Shown one piece after another: positions 24,301 through 34,676 of a DNA stretch of 64,000 nucleotides. A program made the position numbers and the translations under genes. This DNA comes from Smittia aterrima (taxonomy: Eukaryota > Arthropoda > Insecta > Diptera > Chironomidae). The notes under the pieces are model-generated. The model saw only the letters and a list, made by a program, of their open reading frames with translations. It ran no database searches and was not told the origin of the DNA. Location: the NCBI GenBank assembly GCA_033063855.1, contig CP093829.1, positions 13,361,537 through 13,425,536 of the forward strand, read 5' to 3'. How positions within the stretch are numbered: the stretch's first letter is position 1; each line of letters starts with the position of its first letter.

Positions 24301-27300
24301 TTTTGGCTTCTTATTTCACAACGTAAAGCATATCGCGATCTCTGCACATTTTCACTAATTTCCTTCGTTTATTTTCCTTTTAAAAAATTTCGCTGAATCT
24401 CTCAGAACGAAGTCGATGTCGTAGTGTCTATGGCTGCTTCAGGAAATGTGTTGACACGAGACGGTAGTTTAACATGTGAACCGGCTAATTTCTCTCACAC
24501 AAAGCTTAGTTACGCCTCGGCAAAGCTTTCGTTATTGCGCACTATTTTTAAAAAGGGAAGGAGCGCGGTATTAAGCCTTGAGCTTCTCCCTTGTTAATCC
24601 TTGATCACAATCTGTACTGGTAGGTATCGGGAATTTTTCTATTCGGTCTGTGCTAAGTTTGTCTTCAATCGTTTTTTCAAAGCACAAATATTTTCTCACG
24701 TTGTTCTCTTATGCCGCTGGTTGTATTTGAATTTAAGAAGCAAATTTTTTTTCTCTCAAAAATTTTGCCTTTCCGCTTATTACGCAGTTACGAATGTTTG
24801 ACTCTTCTTCGATTCGGAAAATTTCGTTTTCTCTCACGATTTTCTCTTCGTTCTCAATTTTCCGCTTAATGTTTTGGCGGGCTGCCTTAAACGTTATCTT
24901 GGTTGATTTAGCTCGCGGCTCGTACCGGCTTTAGCAGGAAAAATTTGCCTTCTTGTTTTTGTAAATCCAACAGAGAAAAAGTCGTTTGAAGCAGTTTTTC
25001 TTGCTGACTACGTGACAATATGAATGTGACTCTTGAATGTGTCCTCTTCAACACAACGAAGCTTTCAATAAAATCTGATGTAACTTAATTATTATTCTGT
25101 AAACATGTCGAATCTCGATCGTGTCCTGTACTTTTCTATGATGAGGTTTGTTTATCTTATCTGAAAGAAAATAAAGAAGAAGGAACATCGAGTTAGTTTT
25201 GATTTATCGACTTGTTTTGTCACAAAACTTTTGTGAGAATGTAAAATGTGTGTGTTTTATTTGAACCACGATGAAATCTCTTTTAAAGCCGGCACTTAAA
25301 TGACCTTCAGAATGTTGTTGTGATTTTATTTTCATGTTCGCTCAAACTTGTTCCGCATCCACTCACGTTTTTATTCATAAAATGAGAACTCAAACAAATG
25401 CAGGGCTCTTGGAAATGGAGAGGATAATCTTATTTGTGACTTCTCTCACTCAGTAATTTACGAATGCAAATAGTTAATTATAAAATTCGGTTTGCGTGGG
25501 AAATCACGAAAGTTTCGGAAGCTCTGGATCATTCAAAAAAAGTCGCGAGAACAAGCGAGAAACATCTGAAGCAGAAATGTAAATATTTACTCGCGAAATT
25601 TATATTTTTAAACAATCATCAGCAAGCAAAAATGCGGCGAGCGAAAATGCTAATTTTAAATGGCGACCTTTGCGAAAATTCTCGCTCGCAAGTAAGTTTC
25701 AATTTAAAACCATTTTAATAAATTATCAACCACAAATTGAGGGCATTTTAATCGGTCAAAGTATTTAAAAAAAAAACAATTTTGAAGCTTTTACGAAACC
25801 TAAAAATAGTAGCGAATAATAAAATTTTAACTTTTTGTTTACTTTTTCCAAGCTTCGGGTTTGCCATTCACATAACACCGAAGAGGTCTTCGAACTATTC
25901 ATTCGAGCTTCAAAGCTATTTCTCGCTTATAAGTAAACAAAAATATTGAAGAAGAAGAGGAGGACAAAAATATTTTCTCCGCTCTGTTGCCAAAATATTT
26001 TGAAATTTGTTGATGGTTGATTTCAACGCGAATTCTAGGCTTGAAGCGGATTCCACTACACTCACTGCCCTACATTGTCCCCTTCTCATTCCGCATTTGC
26101 AGAACGAGAAACGTCAACAGCGAGCGCTTCACGTCGATTTCACTCGGTCATGGAAAATGTGGAGCGAAAGTGCATTAACATTTTGTCATTGAGATGAAAA
26201 CTTGAAACGTTGAACAATTGTGAAACTTAGAAGTTTTAAGTTAGAACTATACGAGACGATAAGCTTTGAAAAATTAATTTAAAACAAAATATTTGACAAT
26301 GCAAATCTCCAGTTTACTTGGACATTTGCTTTTTTGGTGAGTCATCGTAATATGAAGTAGTTTTTTTTTGTAATTTTTGATTTCAAGGAATTTGGCAATT
26401 TGTTGCCAACTGGATTAAAACTGCCGTGAGAACAAAATAAGGTATTTACCGTATTTTGCAATCGTGTTCAACTTATGAAAACTAAGAAAAAAATAATTTG
26501 ACAATCTCAATTTAAGTTTCAACTTCACCTTTCAGTCCCGAATGCAATTGCAAGAAAAGGATTTTCAATTTTTAATTTTCGCTTTTCTTCAAAGAATCTA
26601 CTGAAACGAGACCAAATCAATAAGTTCGACGCATGCGCCGATCTATGTAAACACATTTTTGGAGGCTCGAAATTCAATATTTTTTCTTTCATATGTAAAT
26701 CGATTGTAATTCTTGTGAAAATTTATTTCTAAACTATCTGTGATTGATATAAATTATTTAATCACAAGCAAGAAAGAAGATCGATTCAATTAATTAACTC
26801 AGTTTCAGTTTCAATAGATGGACGCTTGATATCTAAAATGAAAATGATTTATTATATCGCGAATGTTGCACACGACGCAATGAAAGCGATTTTCGTTAGG
26901 GACAGGGGAAGAGATTGAAGGTCAAATCACTTAAAGGAAACGAAGCGACGATTTCGCAATCATCACGTTCTAAAATATATTTTGTTTCGAAACTCACGAT
27001 GAGATTTAATTTTTTACGTAATCAAATGATTATGAAGTAATCAAGATTCGGCTGAACATGATCTTGGTCGGCTCGCATTTTTCATTTAGTTTTCGATTTT
27101 TTTTTGAAGTGAAGTTGTGAATATTAATGACACCACAGTAAATAAAGCAGAAACTGCAAGGCAAGCAGCGAATCGGCAAATTGCATGATGATAAGACGAC
27201 AAAAGGGTGTGAGCAAATCCATTCCGTTTGCATGCAAGTTACGAATTTTGTTGACGGTCGATCCACTTTTACTTTCATTGCCGCAATCTGTTGATATCAA

Positions 27301-27652
27301 GCGGGCAATGGACACGCAAATGAGCAAGGACCGCGCAGAAGAAACATTCTTGTCTACTCGAATACATTTTAAGTTCGTAAGAGTAGTAAGGAGAAATTTT
27401 CTCTGAGCAAAGAAAAAATTGTAGATTTTCATTCAAACTTTTCTTACCGATATCGTTAAAAAATCTTTGAAACTTCAACGAATTTCAATTGTGAAACTTA
27501 TTCTGAGGATAATTGAATGAATGTTATCTGAAAATTTTCCTTAATTTCAATTTTTATTCACACATCACACTTTTGTGCACTTTTAATGAAAATTTCTTTT
27601 GTTGTTGAAACCGTTGAACTTCTATGGTTTCGCAAGAAAAGGCCAGGCCACC

Positions 27653-27712
27653 AGATGGGGGTTTTAACTTTCCACAAAGTTCCCACAATCTTCCAATATT
27701 GGAAAGTTAAAA
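27653..27712. repeat. Degraded copy of the 33.7-kb foldback element
   Basis: The first 22 bases (27653-27674) are identical to 33710-33731. The following CCACA...CTTCCAAT block also aligns to the other copy with small changes. A short inverted arm (TTGGAAAGTTAAAA, 27699-27712) closes the hairpin. It appears to be an older, shortened copy. Confidence 0.6.
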
Positions 27713-28093
27713 AGATTTTTTTCACTGAATACTTTTGAAAATCTCTGAGAAAATTTTGCAACTTTATTACTGAAAAAGCTTCTTAAGTGTTCTTAATTTG
27801 AAAGCTTTTTATCGATTTCATTGGGGTTTGGTTGACAACATTAAAGATCTTGGTGCTAACATTAAGTGACAAATACACGCTTCGTACTAACTAGAAGAAA
27901 TGAATTTTGTACCAATTTGAAGTTGCAATATTTTTCACCGGATTTGTTCAGAGGCCTTAAATAAATCCAGTACTGAACACACTAACAAAAGAAAAAAAAA
28001 TCAACTTTCATCAAGTCGACTTCTATATATTTTAATTTTTTAACTAAACATCGAAAGTTTTTATTGATTTGAAAGTTTCACTTTAATGCCAAG

Positions 28094-29581
28094 ATGTTCC
28101 TGTGTCCCATAACAAGACGTGGAAAAAAGAAGAAATGTGAGTTTTGCGATAATTTCCGCGATAAATGTTTGTCATATTGGGGTCATCAAACTTCTTTTTC
28201 TTCGTGAGAATCGAAGAAGAAATCTACCTGTTGCACATTCCATCCGATAATTGCACAAAGATTTTCATACTCTTAATTTTTCTTCTCTCATTTACAGCCT
28301 CGACTGACAATGAGAAAGCGCTCAACAACTCAAACAATAGCTCAATAGGAATGGGAAGGATAACAGGATCAGCTTCGATCGAGACCTTGGGTGAGTTGAT
28401 GATTTTTTAAACATGTTATTTTATAAACAAAAAATTCTTTCAGTTCGAGTTGGAATCGAGAAAGAACACGGTTTAAGTCCGGATTCGAAAATGGTTGTGT
28501 TGCACGACTTCACACCTTGCGTGGATGATGAGCTCGAAGTCAAGCGAGGACAGATTGTGAATATTTTATATCGTGAAAACGATTGGGTTTACATAATCGG
28601 CCAGGACACAAGACAAGAAGGCTTCATTCCACATTCATACTGCGCTCCCTATAATACTCATCTAGCTGACCTTGCCATTAAAAAGAAATTGCCGAGAAAT
28701 GGAAGTGTGCCTGGTGGTGTCGGCGATAATCAATTAAGTGATTATAATGAAATGGATGGTCATCAAGTAAACGACATTGGGGTTCAAAATAATTTGAAAC
28801 ATTCCCAAGCGAGTTTAAATTCAGAACTCGATTACTTGCCATTCGCTAAAGATCCTAGTGGTCGTTATATCGTGCTTTACACTTTTATCGCGAGAGATGA
28901 GAATGATGTTTCGGTTGAACGTGGAGAATTTGTGACAGGTAAGAAAGCGATTCCCATTCCATTTGAATTTTCTCATGTAATTTTGTTTCAGTTCTTAACA
29001 AAGAAGATCCCGACTGGTATTGGATCGTACGCACTGATGGTCAGGAAGGTTTTGTTCCAAGTGCCTTTGTCTATCCAGCTGAAAACATACTTCAAAATCA
29101 AGACCCATTGTCGCCTGCAAATAATCTGAATACATCAAACGCAACTGCTGTTAGTAATAATAATAACAACGGAGCATCAGGCGGGAATCTTCTGTCACTC
29201 AGCAACAACAATCCGAACAGCAATATCAATTTCATTCCCGCCAGTAACATCAGCGCCCCTCAATGCCAACCACAAGAACCTTCCCAGCACTTGCTCCCCA
29301 ACGTCCAAGACGATGCAAGATATCAAGGAACTGAACTTGTTATGCTTTACGATTACAAAGCACAAGCGCCAGATGATCTTAGTGTAAGACGAGGTGAGCG
29401 GTTAATAAGACCTGTGCCAGCAATTTTTCCTATAAGAATCTTTTTTGCAGGTGAACTTATCTATGCTGATTTAAACTCACAAACCGTCGATGGATGGATT
29501 TGGGCTAAGAAGAAATTAGGCAAATACGGATTTATTCCCCGAGCTTATACACAGCCATATCGACAAAACACGAGCGTTTAA
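28094..29581 (+). CDS. Dlish: SH3 domain-containing protein Dlish (vamana)
   Basis: Five exons: 28094-28136, 28298-28390, 28444-28938, 28992-29393, 29451-29581 (387 aa). All junctions are phase 1. The N-terminus MFLCPITRRGKKKK keeps the cysteine-plus-basic start of fly Dlish, suited to membrane tethering and palmitoylation. GMGRITGS and RVGIEKEHGLSPDSK are near identical to the fly protein. Three SH3 domains follow: about 62-115 (VVLHDFTP), about 190-245 (IVLYTFIARDEND, DPDWYWI) and about 320-380 (VMLYDYKAQAPDD, DGWIWAKKK). An Asn-rich linker separates SH3-2 and SH3-3. In Drosophila, Dlish binds Dachs at the apical cortex and links Fat/Dachsous signalling to Hippo growth control. Confidence 0.93.
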
Positions 29582-29884
29582 TATTTGTTGATAATTTAAA
29601 TGGCGTTTTCGTTATGATTTGAACTAACAAAGTGATGATCAAATGAATCTTTCAAGTTAACTTTCCGTCCTCCAAAGTGAGACTTTCAACTTAAATCTTC
29701 CAGAGATATTAAAAATCTCTTAAACATTAATTAAGACTTACTTACAACGACATTCTAATATTACTTAAAAATTAAGTTTTTAAATAAATAAATATTGAAT
29801 ATTTTATTAAACATTGCGTTTTTTGTTTTAACTAAATTTATTCAAATTCTTCTGGAGTCTTGACTCATTCTATAATAATTCATT
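29582..29884. terminator. Shared 3' region of convergent Dlish and S15 genes
   Basis: 303 bp between the two stop codons. A plus-strand AATAAA lies at 29783-29788 (Dlish) and a minus-strand AATAAA at 29837-29842 (S15). Each transcript must end inside or just beyond the 3' UTR of the other. Confidence 0.6.
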
Positions 29885-30855
29885 CTACAGATTTAGCTCG
29901 TAATCTTCCTTAGCGCTTAACTTCTTGTTAGCTTCTTCCTCTTCTTCACGTTTCATCTTCAGTTCAGCGTATTGTTTCTTTACAGTGTCGATTTCTTGAG
30001 TCGTGATGGTAACAGGAACTTTACAAGCAATTTGTTCTGCCCTGATAAATTCCAGATTTTTAATTTTCTTATCGAGGAACCCGAGTTGTTGTGATTCAAG
30101 AGACTTCCGATATTCATCGAGCTTTTCTTGTCGCACTCCATCGCAATGTGTGGCGCATAGCTTCATCAGCGACTCTTTACGAGTGATCCAATGAAACTTT
30201 TCTGGATTAGGCCGGTAAAGAATATCAAGTTTTTCTATCAACCACTCGAATCTCTTATAGTCATCAATCCTGAGTTTTCGTAAATATTGTTTGCGTTTAT
30301 CGATCATCTCCTTTAGTTGGACCTTAACACTTGTGTTTCGAGGGAATTTGTCCATGTAGTCTTGCATTGCTCTGATCTGTGCAGTTTTTTTCGCAACTAA
30401 AATTAAATTTCAATTAGAGTTTTCTAGAGAAAGAGAACTCAAAACTTACTCTTTGACTCTCTGCTTCCGAAGTCGAGCTGATGTCGTCTGACTTTGTCGA
30501 CGGTTTCCTTCACAAAGATATCAATGGAAGGCTCTCGTCTATTTTGTTCTAGGGTGAACATTTTCTTAACGATGTCGTTGGCGCTCTTCAATTCCTCACT
30601 CTTTTCATAGTCAAGTAGAAGCCTCGTCGGATCAGGATTTTCCAACTTTGCTAAATCTCCACTTTTCTCCGGTTTAATGCACGAGATTTTTGCAGGACGA
30701 ATCCACTTTACTTTAAGATCAGTCTTAAAGGCAAAGTTTCTTGAAAGAATCGACAATGACGTTGTATTTCCAAAAGGAATTAATTTTAAAGTTGTCGGAA
30801 ACATTGCTGTCTTGATGAAAAAAGCCCCTCGTAATTTTTGGGACAAGCACGTCAT
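29885..30855 (-). CDS. mRpS15: Mitochondrial small-subunit ribosomal protein S15 (uS15m; bonsai in flies)
   Basis: Two exons: 30855-30450 and 30396-29885 (305 aa), joined through a 53-bp intron. The N-terminal 40 residues are basic and hydroxylated without acidic residues, as in a mitochondrial transit peptide. An internal ATG at residue 18 could also start the protein. The S15 core lies in exon 2: VQLKEMIDKRKQYLRKLRIDD, then KRFEWLIEKLDILY. A family-specific C-terminal extension follows, rich in Lys and Glu. The protein would sit in the small mitoribosomal subunit. It is head-to-head with Snx16, start codons 188 bp apart. Confidence 0.85.
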
Positions 30856-31043
30856 CTAGTGGCGTTTGTGGGCATTATTAAATACGTAAGTTTTGTCAAA
30901 ACAAAAAATTAGACGGAACTTTTGCTGAACAAGATTACAAAAACAATTCGTCAAGAATTCTTTATTTTTGTGTTTTCTTAGTTTTCATTCTTAAGTTCAT
31001 TCGTAACGATAAGTTAAAGAGTTGGCACTTGAAGTGAATAGGA
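30856..31043. promoter_or_regulatory. Compact bidirectional promoter, S15/Snx16
   Basis: Only 188 bp separate the start codons of the minus-strand S15 gene and the plus-strand Snx16 gene. Both promoters and both 5' UTRs must fit here. No TATA box is seen, as usual for housekeeping pairs. Confidence 0.6.
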
Positions 31044-31975
31044 ATGAGTTCAATTCGAGCCTTAAAACGCAAATCCCTGCAAAGAAAAGTGATCAACAAA
31101 GAAAAACTTATTTCGAGCTCGAATCCGAACATCGCAAATCCAAGAGAATCTCAACTTAAACGTTCTAAATCTGAGTCAGATATACGATCAGTTCAAATGG
31201 ATCCTCCAAAAAAAGATCTGAATTATCACCATGCAAAGTCTGAAAGAAACATCCAAAGTATCTACACAAATTTTACAGCATCAACTCCAATCAATCATGG
31301 TAGTCCCACAGGCATGATGCACGGCAGCTTCAGTGTAATCGCTGAGACAGATCGAATTCAAATTCCGATTGTTGGCTATGAAGTTATGGAAGAAAGATCT
31401 AGGTTTACAATTTTTAAATTGCGGATTGAAAATTATGAGAATAACAACTTTTGGTTGGTGCTACGACGGTTCACAGACTTCACTAGGCTTCATACGAAAC
31501 TTAAATCGTTATTTCCCAACGTGAATCTTGTGTTACCGAAAAAAAAATGGTTTGGAAATAACTTTTCGGCCGTTTTTATTGACACTCGCATCGCAGGACT
31601 TCAAACATTCATAAATACTATTTTGGGCAACGCTGAGATGAGAAAGAACTCTACAGTTCGTGAGTTCTTTTGCTTGGATGATCCACCTTTATATTCTGAA
31701 TCGATGGAGGAATGCAAAGCAATTTTTGAAGCTCAAGAAGAAACGATCGCTCATCTAAAACTGCAAATGAGAGCTAAAGATGAACTCATCTCGAATTTGA
31801 CGAGAGATCTTCATATTCAGAAAAATCAAAACGAATATTTGTTGTCGTATGTTAAGTAAGAACAGATCTTTAAATCATAAGATTGAGCTTAGTAGTTTTG
31901 TTTCACAGATCTTCAATGAACAGCAAATCAGCCTCATCGTCAAAGGAAATCGGAAGTTCTCAAGATATTTTTTAA
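31044..31975 (+). CDS. Snx16: Sorting nexin 16 (PX domain plus coiled coil)
   Basis: Two exons: 31044-31855 and 31909-31975 (292 aa). A basic, Ser-rich N-terminus is followed by a PX domain (about residues 108-218): IPIVGYEVMEE, FWLVLRRFTDFTRLHTKL, LPKKKWFGNNF and a TVREFFCLDD end. The RRF motif is the phosphoinositide-contacting basic patch. A coiled coil (about 225-270, EAQEETIAHLKLQMRAKDEL) follows, as in SNX16 and unlike SNX3-type proteins. Members bind PI3P on endosomes and control receptor trafficking; the fly protein acts at synapses. The last 22 codons come from a small Ser-rich exon. Confidence 0.9.
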
Positions 31976-32097
31976 TTTACTCCGTTCCTTTGAAGATTTT
32001 CATCGATTGATGCCTTAAACTTCTAAAAAAGTTGTTAAATTTTTATGGAAAAAATTATTTACCGTATAAACATGAAAATTTTGTAAGCTGAAATATT

Positions 32098-32116
32098 AAT
32101 AAAACTAAAATTTATT
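32098..32116. terminator. Paired poly(A) signals of convergent Snx16 and four-TM genes
   Basis: AATAAA on the plus strand at 32098-32103 and AATAAA on the minus strand at 32111-32116 are only 7 bp apart. The first lies 123 bp after the Snx16 stop, the second 132 bp after the stop of the minus-strand gene. The two transcripts must overlap at their 3' ends. Confidence 0.65.
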
Positions 32117-32247
32117 ATGTCAAAATCTTTACTGAGGACGGATTTTCATAGTCTAAAATATTATAAAACTATTTTGAAAGTTTCTTAAAAATTATTGGAC
32201 GGAATCTGACTCGAATGAGATTCGCATTTAGGGGAATAAGATTCTTT

Positions 32248-33474
32248 TTAATGAATGGATGAAACTGGCATTGTCGAAACTGTGCTGTGAGGAGTTGTCG
32301 GACGTGATCCTGCAAGAGATTGCATTGCCGAAGCATTCAGCGACTGCATGGTTCCCATCTAAAAATAAACTTATTTTTTATAAAAATCTTATAAAACATG
32401 TTTTGCAACTTTACCCTCAAGTGAGCTAAATCTTCAAGTTTTGTCAAATCAGAAAGCTCCAGATAAAGCGAGTAAACGACGAGCCAGCCGTAGAGAGAGA
32501 ACGAGATTATAATGATCCACAACATTGTCATTGCGATATTATAGAAGAAAATCAAATCATTGACGATTGCGAAAAAGAGGAATGCAAAGAATCTGAATCC
32601 AATGAAAACTCCAAAGCTCCATAACCAGGGAACAATCTTCGACTCGTACTCCTGCAAAATTTAGGAAAGTTTTTATTAGAGATACATATAAAGGAAGCAT
32701 AAAGATGAACTCAAACGCACTCAAACAAAATGTCAAAAGAAGAAGTAACCGAAAACAAATTGAAACAAATTAACAACTTCAAGTCACATCAAATACCTTC
32801 CGTTTTGAAATATTTCTTCGTTCTAGCTTTGGAATCTGAATTTTTAAAAAGACTTTTGACTCTTAAGACTTTTGACATTGATTTTAGTTTTAGTTTAACA
32901 GCGTAAGCAAGATTTCGCAGTCTTTGTGAAAACAAAGTTTACTTACCTTTCGAAGGGCAGCAACCAACATGATACTCGTGATAAAAGTCACACATGCAGC
33001 AAGGGCTGAGAACAGAGCAAAGATAACCAAGGCATTGCGAACGTGCATGTTGCCTACATAAACAAACTCGTATGAGATGATATAGTAGCCGTAATGTGTT
33101 GATCCAGGAGCTGCCATAGAATAGCAGTAAAGATCAAAGATTCCCGTCAAGATTGTGAAGAGCGAGACGAACTAAAATTGAAAATGAATCATAGAATCTC
33201 TTTTTAGTTGATCGAATTGATCTTACAATGCCGACAATAGACATAATAATCGCTCCCTTCTGAATGTTCATATATTGGTTATTTTTTACCAAAGGCTTCT
33301 GATACCAAGGCATCTTTAAGGATTTCGTCGATCTTGAAAGTCCCGACCTGCAAATATCAACAAATAAAATCAAAATATTATTGAAATAATATTTTCTTAC
33401 CTTCCGGTGGTGGCATGGGAATGCACCGAATGATTGGATCGGTAGGTTGACGGTGTCTTTCGTCCATAATTCAT
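32248..33474 (-). CDS. Four-transmembrane insect protein, pasiflora-like family (tentative)
   Basis: Five exons: 33474-33401, 33347-33227, 33171-32947, 32651-32415, 32358-32248 (255 aa, all phases agree). The N-terminus is basic and Ser/Thr-rich. Four hydrophobic spans follow: about 48-72 (IIMSIVGIFVSLFTILTG), about 98-130 (ALVIFALFSALAACVTFI), about 148-172 (FIGFRFFAFLFFAIVND) and about 178-202 (WIIIISFSLYGWLVVYSLY). The first loop contains CYSMAAPGSTHYGYY. The C-terminal tail is Ser/Thr-rich and cytoplasmic in a simple model. Layout and size resemble the insect tetraspan family that includes the septate-junction pasiflora proteins, but I base that on overall resemblance only. Confidence 0.75.
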
Positions 33475-33705
33475 CTTGGATGCTTAATTAAAAATGTTTG
33501 TTTTGGGTGGGGTCGAAATGTATTCCCAGCGATATTTCAAAGAAATTTCTATATTTCTTATGTATTCTTTATAAGGCACTCGATTTAAAACACAAAATAG
33601 TTAATAATTAGCTGTCAGAAGAAGCGTTTAATAAGTTAGACTTAAAAAATTATTTGGGAAAGCTTGAATTAAGCGATAATAAATTTATGCGTTTAAATGG
33701 TCATC

Positions 33706-33804
33706 CAATAGATGGGGGTTTTAACTTTCCAGTTTTCCACATTTTTCCAATGGATTCTATTGGAAAAATGTGGAAAACTGAAAAGTTAAAACCCCCATCT
33801 ATTG
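33706..33804. mobile_element. Foldback (hairpin) MITE, 99 bp
   Basis: Two arms of about 47 bp are near-perfect reverse complements (mismatches only at one stem position and near the loop), with the loop around GGATTCT. The ends read CAATAGATGGGGG and its complement. TCATC occurs immediately on both sides (33701-33705 and 33805-33809), a candidate 5-bp target duplication. A related shortened copy lies at 27653-27712, so this is a repeat family rather than a lone palindrome. Cloned as DNA it would form a strong cruciform. A short open frame across it is an artefact of the palindrome. Confidence 0.75.
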
Positions 33805-34214
33805 TCATCTATTGTAAAATCTCGTTCGCTACCAACTTCATGGTGTTATCATTCCTAAGCAACTTCAGCATGCTTTTAATTTCTTTAATAACTCTGAAAA
33901 TAGGTTTTAATATACAAACGTGAACAAGTGCAAATCAATCTTTCACGATTTCTACTAACCCCTCGTCGTTCGAATCAAATATTGCCACAAACTGCCAAAA
34001 TAAGGAGGATGGAGGATATCAAGAGAGTTTATTAAAAAGCTTTTTACGTGATTTCGGTTTTTCAAAAGCTCCAAACAAACTTTTTTCATTTAAGTCCATT
34101 CAAGGAAAAACTTCAAATAACGTAGTGAAGTAATTACAAAATAAATCTGAAATTTGAAATAAAAGAAGATTACTGATATCTGAAATAAACGGAAACTTTC
34201 TCATTAATTTCCTC

Positions 34215-34220
34215 TTTATT
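34215..34220 (-). terminator. Candidate poly(A) signal of hig
   Basis: AATAAA on the minus strand, about 460 bp beyond the hig stop codon. Other AT-rich variants nearby could also serve. Confidence 0.4.
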
Positions 34221-34676
34221 TTGAATTTATAACAATTTCCCAAGAAACTTTTCTCTTCTCAAAGAACGATCAACATGTTGATACAGAATGAAGAGGGATA
34301 AAGATAAGGGCTCAAGACTACAAGGAAAGAAATATAAGTTTTGATATGTTGAGCAATACGGTAGTAGTGAGTCTTCCTCTCTTTCAAGTTGAACAAGAGA
34401 AAATTTCACAACAATGCGGTTTCAATCATGAGAAGTCGAGAGGAGAAAGTTTCCATCAAAAGATTAAATTTCGCTTCAATGAAATTGAATGAAAGCGACG
34501 AAGAGGTTGAAAGAGACAGTTTGATTCTTGATGAAACCTAACTCTGACTTTAGGTGGAAGGGAGAACGAAGCTTATCTCTGAACGTTACAAGCGCTTCGA
34601 TATTTACACAGAAAAAAATCTCTGCTACGAACTACTTTAGAAACGCTTTTTTTAATCTTTAGCGTCTCGCGAACGA

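Larger units (their letters stand above)
22215..28093. other. FAM13 5' intron and intergenic region up to Dlish
   Basis: 5.9 kb without a recognised coding exon. The left part should be the first intron of FAM13; the candidate 5' UTR exon ends at the donor near 24028. The right part is intergenic. A short element copy related to the 33.7-kb hairpin sits at 27653-27712, and the 28-kb end is the Dlish promoter and 5' UTR. A second minus-strand donor-like site (ATC|GTGAGTTTCG near 26990-27005) could mark an alternative 5' exon. Confidence 0.5.
33475..34676. other. Intergenic region with a foldback element and the hig 3' UTR
   Basis: 1.2 kb between the start of the four-TM gene and the stop of hig. 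It holds the hairpin element at 33706-33804 and the presumed hig 3' UTR, with a minus-strand AATAAA at 34215-34220. No gene is recognised. Confidence 0.6.

Noticed and set aside
26990..27005. Alternative 5' exon donor for FAM13
   Set aside because: The GTGAGTTT match alone is too weak without an associated exon or TSS signal.
33654..33923. 89-codon plus-strand open frame
   Set aside because: It is created by the hairpin element: the two arms read through as unrelated peptide. No gene signals.
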